In this document: piece by piece, positions 3,439-6,544 of the stretch
Layout: each line of letters starts with the position of its first letter
Position numbering within the stretch: position 1 is the first letter of the stretch
NCBI GenBank assembly: GCA_027021605.1
Contig: JALUUA010000281.1
Span: 1 to 6,544, forward strand
Length of the DNA stretch: 6,544 nt
DNA from: Candidatus Bipolaricaulota bacterium
GTDB lineage: Bacteria; Bipolaricaulota; Bipolaricaulia; RBG-16-55-9
Direction: 5' to 3'
Notes under the pieces: generated by a model
Told to the model about the DNA's origin: nothing
The model's input: only the letters and a program-made list of their open reading frames with translations
Databases searched by the model: none
Program-made: the position numbers and the translations under genes

Positions 3439-5694
3439 CTAGGAACCCGTCCCCTCGGGGGCGGGTTTTTCTTTGAGGAACTCCAAAAGCGCGAGGGCGG
3501 CCTGCTTGTCGAGGGGCTCGTTCTGGTTGCCGCACTTCGGGGAATAAATGCACGAGGGACAGCCCGTCTCGCACCCGCAATCTCGAATCAGCTCGTGGGT
3601 GACCCGGACGAGGTCGGGAAACAGCTCGAAGATCTTCTCCGCGATCCCGATGCCGCCGGGGTAGCCGTCGTAAAGGAAGATGGTAGCCGCGTTCGTGTCG
3701 GGATGATGCGGGGTGGAGAGCCCGCCCACGTCCCAACGATCGCACATCGCGTGATAGGGCGTCATCGCGATCAAAGCGTGCTCTGCCGCGTGCAGCCCCC
3801 CGGCCCAGTCCCTTCCCTCATCAAGGATCTGTTGCTCCAACTCCTCGGGCAGCGTGAAGTAAAGCGCGACCGTCTCGAACTCCACGGGCGGGAGATCCAG
3901 GGGGTGGACCCCCAGCGTCTTGTCGTAGCGCCGGACGCGGTAGGCCGTAACGCGCTCCACCACGTCCACCTCGCCCACGGCCAGAACGCCCCAGGGCGTC
4001 TTTCGCTTCTCCAGGGTCTTTCGCAGGTGAAGGTCCACGGAGCGCAGCGCGTCCGTGTAGTACTCGACGTCCTGGCGGACGGCCCGGGCGATCCCGGCCT
4101 GCAAATCGAGATCCTCGATGACGTAGGTCTCGCCCCGGTGGAGCAGCACGGCCCCGGGATGGGCCTCGCCCAGCGCCCGGCGGTACTCGAGCACCTCCAG
4201 CACCCGGTCATCGCAGAGCACCGTCACGGAGCGCTCCGAGATGTGATCCAAGGGGACGACGTCCACAGGGCGGGCCATCCCCCGGTAGACCCAGCCCGTC
4301 GGGGTTTTGTGCACCAACTTCTGGCGCTCCAAGGAGCGCAGGGCCTCCCCCACCCGCTCGCCCAGATATTTTCGATCCTTCTGGGGGTGCAGCGGAAGCT
4401 CCGCGGAGGCGCACATCGCGTGTCCCATCACGATGTAGGGGTTCTCTAGGTCTACGATCGCGTGCTCGTGGGGTTTCTCAAAGAGGTGCTCCGGGTGCTT
4501 CAGCAAATACTGATCCAGGGGGTTCTCGAAGCCCATAAAAATCACTAAAGAGGGGTCCGCGCCCCGCCCGGCGCGCCCGGCCATCTGCCAGGTGGAGGAA
4601 ACCGTCCCCGGATAGCCCGAAATGATCACGGCATCCAGGCTCCCGACGTCGATGCCCAGCTCCAGCGCCGTGGTGGAGGCCACCCCTTGGAGTTCCCCCG
4701 TCTTGAGCTTGTGCTCGATCTCCCGGCGCTCCTGGGGCAGATACCCCGCTCGATAGGCTGCGATGGCCCCCTTGAGGTCGCTCAGCTCCTCGGCCCAGAT
4801 CGCGATGAGCTCCGCGAGCTTGCGGCTCACGGTAAAGCAGAGGGTCTGCAGGCCCCGGGAGGCCAAGTACGCCAAAAGCTCGCTCGTCTGCCGGTGGACG
4901 GAGTGCTCCGGGTAGGCCAAGGGGTTCCACAGCAGGAAGAAGCGCTCGCCCTGGGGCGCGCCGCTCTCCCTGATGACGTGAAAGCGAAGGCCCGTGAGCT
5001 TCTCGCTGTGCTCCTCGGGGTTGGCCGTCGTTGCAGACGACAAAATGAATTGGGGCTTCGCCCCGTAGCACTCCACGATCCGCCGAAGGCGCCTCAGCAG
5101 GAAGGCCACATTCGAGCCGAAGACCCCGCGGTAGACGTGGGCCTCGTCTAATACAACAAATTTGAGGTTCTTCCAGAAGCGCTTCCACTTGTGGTGCCAG
5201 GGCAGATACTGATGCAACGCGTGGGGGTTCGTGAGGATGATCCGCGCTTCCTCCCGGATCTTGGGGCGCAGGTGCTCCGGGGTGTCCCCATCGTAGACGG
5301 CGGCGCGGGCCTCGATCCCCGTGGCCTTCTCCAGGGACTGGAGGGTCCGCAGCTGGTCCTGGGTGAGGGCCTTCAACGGGTACACGTAGAGGGCCGTCGC
5401 CTCCGGGTCGTAGTAAAGTTTCTCGAAGACGGCTAGATTAAAGGCCAGCGTTTTCCCCGAGGCCGTGGGGGTGGTGAGCATCACGTTCTCGCCCCGGCGG
5501 GCCCCCTCCAGCGTCTCCACCTGGTGGGTGAACAGCTTAAGCCCGCGCTCGCTCAGAAAGCGCTCCAGGGGCTCGGGGAGGGGGGCGTTCGGCGCGGCGT
5601 ATTGGGCCTCGCGCGCGGGGAGGCGCTTTAGGGCGACGACGGCCTTGGGGTGGGCCCTTTTAAGCTCGCGGGCGATCCTCGGGACGTCCTTCAT
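3439..5694 (-). CDS. mrfA: DEAH-type superfamily 2 helicase with C-terminal zinc-binding region, YprA/MrfA family
   Basis: A 751-residue ATP-dependent DNA helicase, close in length to the B. subtilis MrfA protein (about 750). The helicase core shows F55-T-H-Q58 (Q-like motif), TTPTASGKT (74-82, Walker A), YPLKAL (105-110), D183-E-A-H186 (motif II), SSAT (219-222, motif III), LCFTVSR (285-291, motif IV), STTALELGIDVG (340-351, motif V) and QMAGRAGRG (370-378, motif VI). The C-terminal DUF1998/MZB-like region has a compact Cys cluster, C706, C708, C712, C715 and C721, for zinc. MrfA translocates 3' to 5' on DNA and works with the nuclease MrfB in repair of mitomycin C damage in B. subtilis; the same role is inferred here. 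Its ATG overlaps the upstream nuclease's TGA (ATGA), so translation is likely coupled; only a closely spaced AGGAG (2 nt) precedes it. The last codons contain the small gene's terminator. Confidence 0.92.
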   Translation of the reverse strand: MKDVPRIARELKRAHPKAVVALKRLPAREAQYAAPNAPLPEPLERFLSERGLKLFTHQVETLEGARRGENVMLTTPTASGKTLAFNLAVFEKLYYDPEATALYVYPLKALTQDQLRTLQSLEKATGIEARAAVYDGDTPEHLRPKIREEARIILTNPHALHQYLPWHHKWKRFWKNLKFVVLDEAHVYRGVFGSNVAFLLRRLRRIVECYGAKPQFILSSATTANPEEHSEKLTGLRFHVIRESGAPQGERFFLLWNPLAYPEHSVHRQTSELLAYLASRGLQTLCFTVSRKLAELIAIWAEELSDLKGAIAAYRAGYLPQERREIEHKLKTGELQGVASTTALELGIDVGSLDAVIISGYPGTVSSTWQMAGRAGRGADPSLVIFMGFENPLDQYLLKHPEHLFEKPHEHAIVDLENPYIVMGHAMCASAELPLHPQKDRKYLGERVGEALRSLERQKLVHKTPTGWVYRGMARPVDVVPLDHISERSVTVLCDDRVLEVLEYRRALGEAHPGAVLLHRGETYVIEDLDLQAGIARAVRQDVEYYTDALRSVDLHLRKTLEKRKTPWGVLAVGEVDVVERVTAYRVRRYDKTLGVHPLDLPPVEFETVALYFTLPEELEQQILDEGRDWAGGLHAAEHALIAMTPYHAMCDRWDVGGLSTPHHPDTNAATIFLYDGYPGGIGIAEKIFELFPDLVRVTHELIRDCGCETGCPSCIYSPKCGNQNEPLDKQAALALLEFLKEKPAPEGTGS
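3444..3474 (+). terminator. Strong rho-independent terminator of the small gene, inside the helicase 3' end
   Basis: The 10-bp stem is formed by 3444-3453 (AACCCGTCCC) and 3458-3467 (GGGGCGGGTT), with one T-G wobble and a CTCG tetraloop. It is followed by TTTCTTT, so together with the end of the stem it gives a U-rich tail. It ends the plus-strand transcript 35 bp after the small gene's stop codon. On the minus strand these bases encode the last residues of the helicase, and no U-tract follows there, so the terminator is one-directional. Confidence 0.85.
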
Positions 5695-6544
5695 GGCTCC
5701 TGCGACGGCGATGCGGGTTCCGGGGAACGGGAAAGCTCGCGGAGGAGCACGGCCAGGGTGACGAGATCGTGCTTGTTGTGCTCGAGGATGGGCACCAGGG
5801 GACCGACGTTCCCCGTCTCGAGATACGTGTTGTAGAAGTCGGGCACCAGCGCGCTCGGGAGGTCCAGCAAGCGCTTCCGCCCCAGGCGCCGCTCCACGGT
5901 CTCCAAGCGGGCGTCGGGCAGCTCGCCCCGGAAGCGCCTCCGGGTGGGGGGCAGCAGGTCAACGTGCAGGGGTTCCTCATCGAGGTCGAGGAGGAGGCCG
6001 TAGTAGTTGAGCCGTTCCTCGAGCATGTGCCAGTCGAACGCCTTTCCGTTGTACGTGACGAGCGCCCCCTCGCCCTCGGCGCACGCCTTCAGCTCGCGGT
6101 CGAGGACGGCCCGGAGGGCGGGCAACTCTTCGGTGATGTCCCGCACCACGTACTGGCGGATCTCCAAGCCCTCGGGGTGCGGCCGGGCTACCCCCAACAA
6201 CACGATGGGCCGCCCGAACAAGCCCAGGGTTTCGATGTCGAAGATCCGTAAGCGCTCTAAGGGCACGAGCCCGCAGATCCGGGTCCAGAGGGGGTGGGAG
6301 ACGGGGAGCCATCGCCGCAGAACCCTTTGCAGATCCTTGAGGTCTGACTCGTAGATTTGTTGGAGGAGCCGGCGGGCCTGCGGTCCCCAGCGGGGGTGCT
6401 CCCGAAGGTCCCATAGGGAGCGATAGCCCTCGGCGCGCAGCCGGGCGGCGGTGTAGGGGCCGACCCCGCAGAGCAGCGTCAGCTCTCGAGCAAGAGCCCC
6501 TCGCACGGCCTTTGGGTCAAGAGGAGGGAGGGAGGTCGGCTCCC
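5691..6544 (-). CDS. mrfB: DEDD-family exonuclease related to YprB/MrfB, 5' end probably beyond the window
   Basis: An RNase H-like 3'-5' exonuclease. Counting from the GTG at 6506 (271 residues): FDIETLGL (89-96) supplies D90 and E92, YNGKAFDWHMLEERL (152-166) supplies D158, and HNKHDLVTL (243-251) supplies the final His and D247, so all four acidic residues of a DEDD nuclease are present. LETVERRLG (201-209) and the PLVPILEHN stretch are typical of the YprB group. Before the nuclease, residues 11-38 look like a helix-hairpin-helix DNA-binding motif (CGVGPYTAARLRAEGY). B. subtilis MrfB is longer (about 410 residues) with C-terminal TPR repeats; none are seen here. The frame stays open from 6507 to the right edge with plausible codons (EPTSLPPLDPKA), and GTG 6506 lacks a well-spaced ribosome binding site, so I treat the gene as 5' partial. 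It overlaps the helicase start by ATGA, forming an operon. Confidence 0.88.
   Translation of the reverse strand, partial: EPTSLPPLDPKAVRGALARELTLLCGVGPYTAARLRAEGYRSLWDLREHPRWGPQARRLLQQIYESDLKDLQRVLRRWLPVSHPLWTRICGLVPLERLRIFDIETLGLFGRPIVLLGVARPHPEGLEIRQYVVRDITEELPALRAVLDRELKACAEGEGALVTYNGKAFDWHMLEERLNYYGLLLDLDEEPLHVDLLPPTRRRFRGELPDARLETVERRLGRKRLLDLPSALVPDFYNTYLETGNVGPLVPILEHNKHDLVTLAVLLRELSRSPEPASPSQEP

Noticed and set aside
3415..4449. Long plus-strand open frame (344 codons) opposite the helicase gene
   Set aside because: It lies antisense to conserved helicase codons, the product has no recognisable domain, and GC-rich third positions create long antisense frames by themselves. The terminator at 3444-3474 also sits at its beginning.
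3439..6544. Phage-defence system such as DISARM, because of the helicase and DUF1998-like region
   Set aside because: In DISARM the helicase and DUF1998 are separate proteins with a methyltransferase and a PLD protein. Here a single fused helicase is paired with a YprB-type exonuclease, which matches the MrfAB repair pair.

Overview
The window reads as GC-rich bacterial chromosome. Every gene call has a Shine-Dalgarno-type site, the genes are tightly packed, and the products are a mix of housekeeping, DNA-repair and accessory functions. I cannot name the organism. The GC-rich codon use and the Lys/Glu/Arg-rich proteins would fit a thermophile-leaning or candidate-phylum bacterium (Bipolaricaulota/Acetothermia-like or Chloroflexota-like), but that is a weak inference.

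Layout. Bases 1-25 (minus strand) are the first eight codons of a gene that runs off the left edge. Its N-terminus (MLYAGIDH) and strong ribosome binding site suggest an IS110-family transposase. The non-coding stretch from 26 to 209 holds a long hairpin directly over that ribosome binding site and a second small hairpin. This is where IS110-type elements carry their bridge RNA. Next on the plus strand come a DRG/Obg-like GTPase with a C-terminal TGS domain (210-1199) and a mazE-mazF toxin-antitoxin pair (1310-1588, 1619-1984). The mazF stop codon overlaps the stop codon of the convergent gcvT gene (1981-3090, minus) in a shared CTAG.

A 187-bp divergent intergenic region (3091-3277) separates gcvT from a 43-residue small gene of unknown function on the plus strand (3278-3409). 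The small gene looks like a complete mini-transcription unit: promoter-like boxes, an 11-bp tandem repeat, a near-perfect Shine-Dalgarno site, and a strong intrinsic terminator at 3444-3474. A 19-bp dyad lies between the two candidate divergent promoters.

The rest, on the minus strand, is a two-gene operon: a DEDD-family exonuclease related to YprB/MrfB (5691 to the right edge), followed with an ATGA overlap by a DEAH-type helicase with a C-terminal cysteine cluster related to YprA/MrfA (3439-5694). In Bacillus subtilis this helicase-nuclease pair acts in mitomycin C damage repair, and the same job is the best guess here. The terminator of the small gene is embedded in the last codons of the helicase gene.

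Functionally the window is a mosaic: a translation-associated GTPase, one-carbon metabolism (GcvT), DNA repair (MrfB-MrfA), and two mobile or accessory items (the IS110-like end and MazEF). There is no gene-free stretch longer than 300 bases, and no tRNA, rRNA or CRISPR array was seen.
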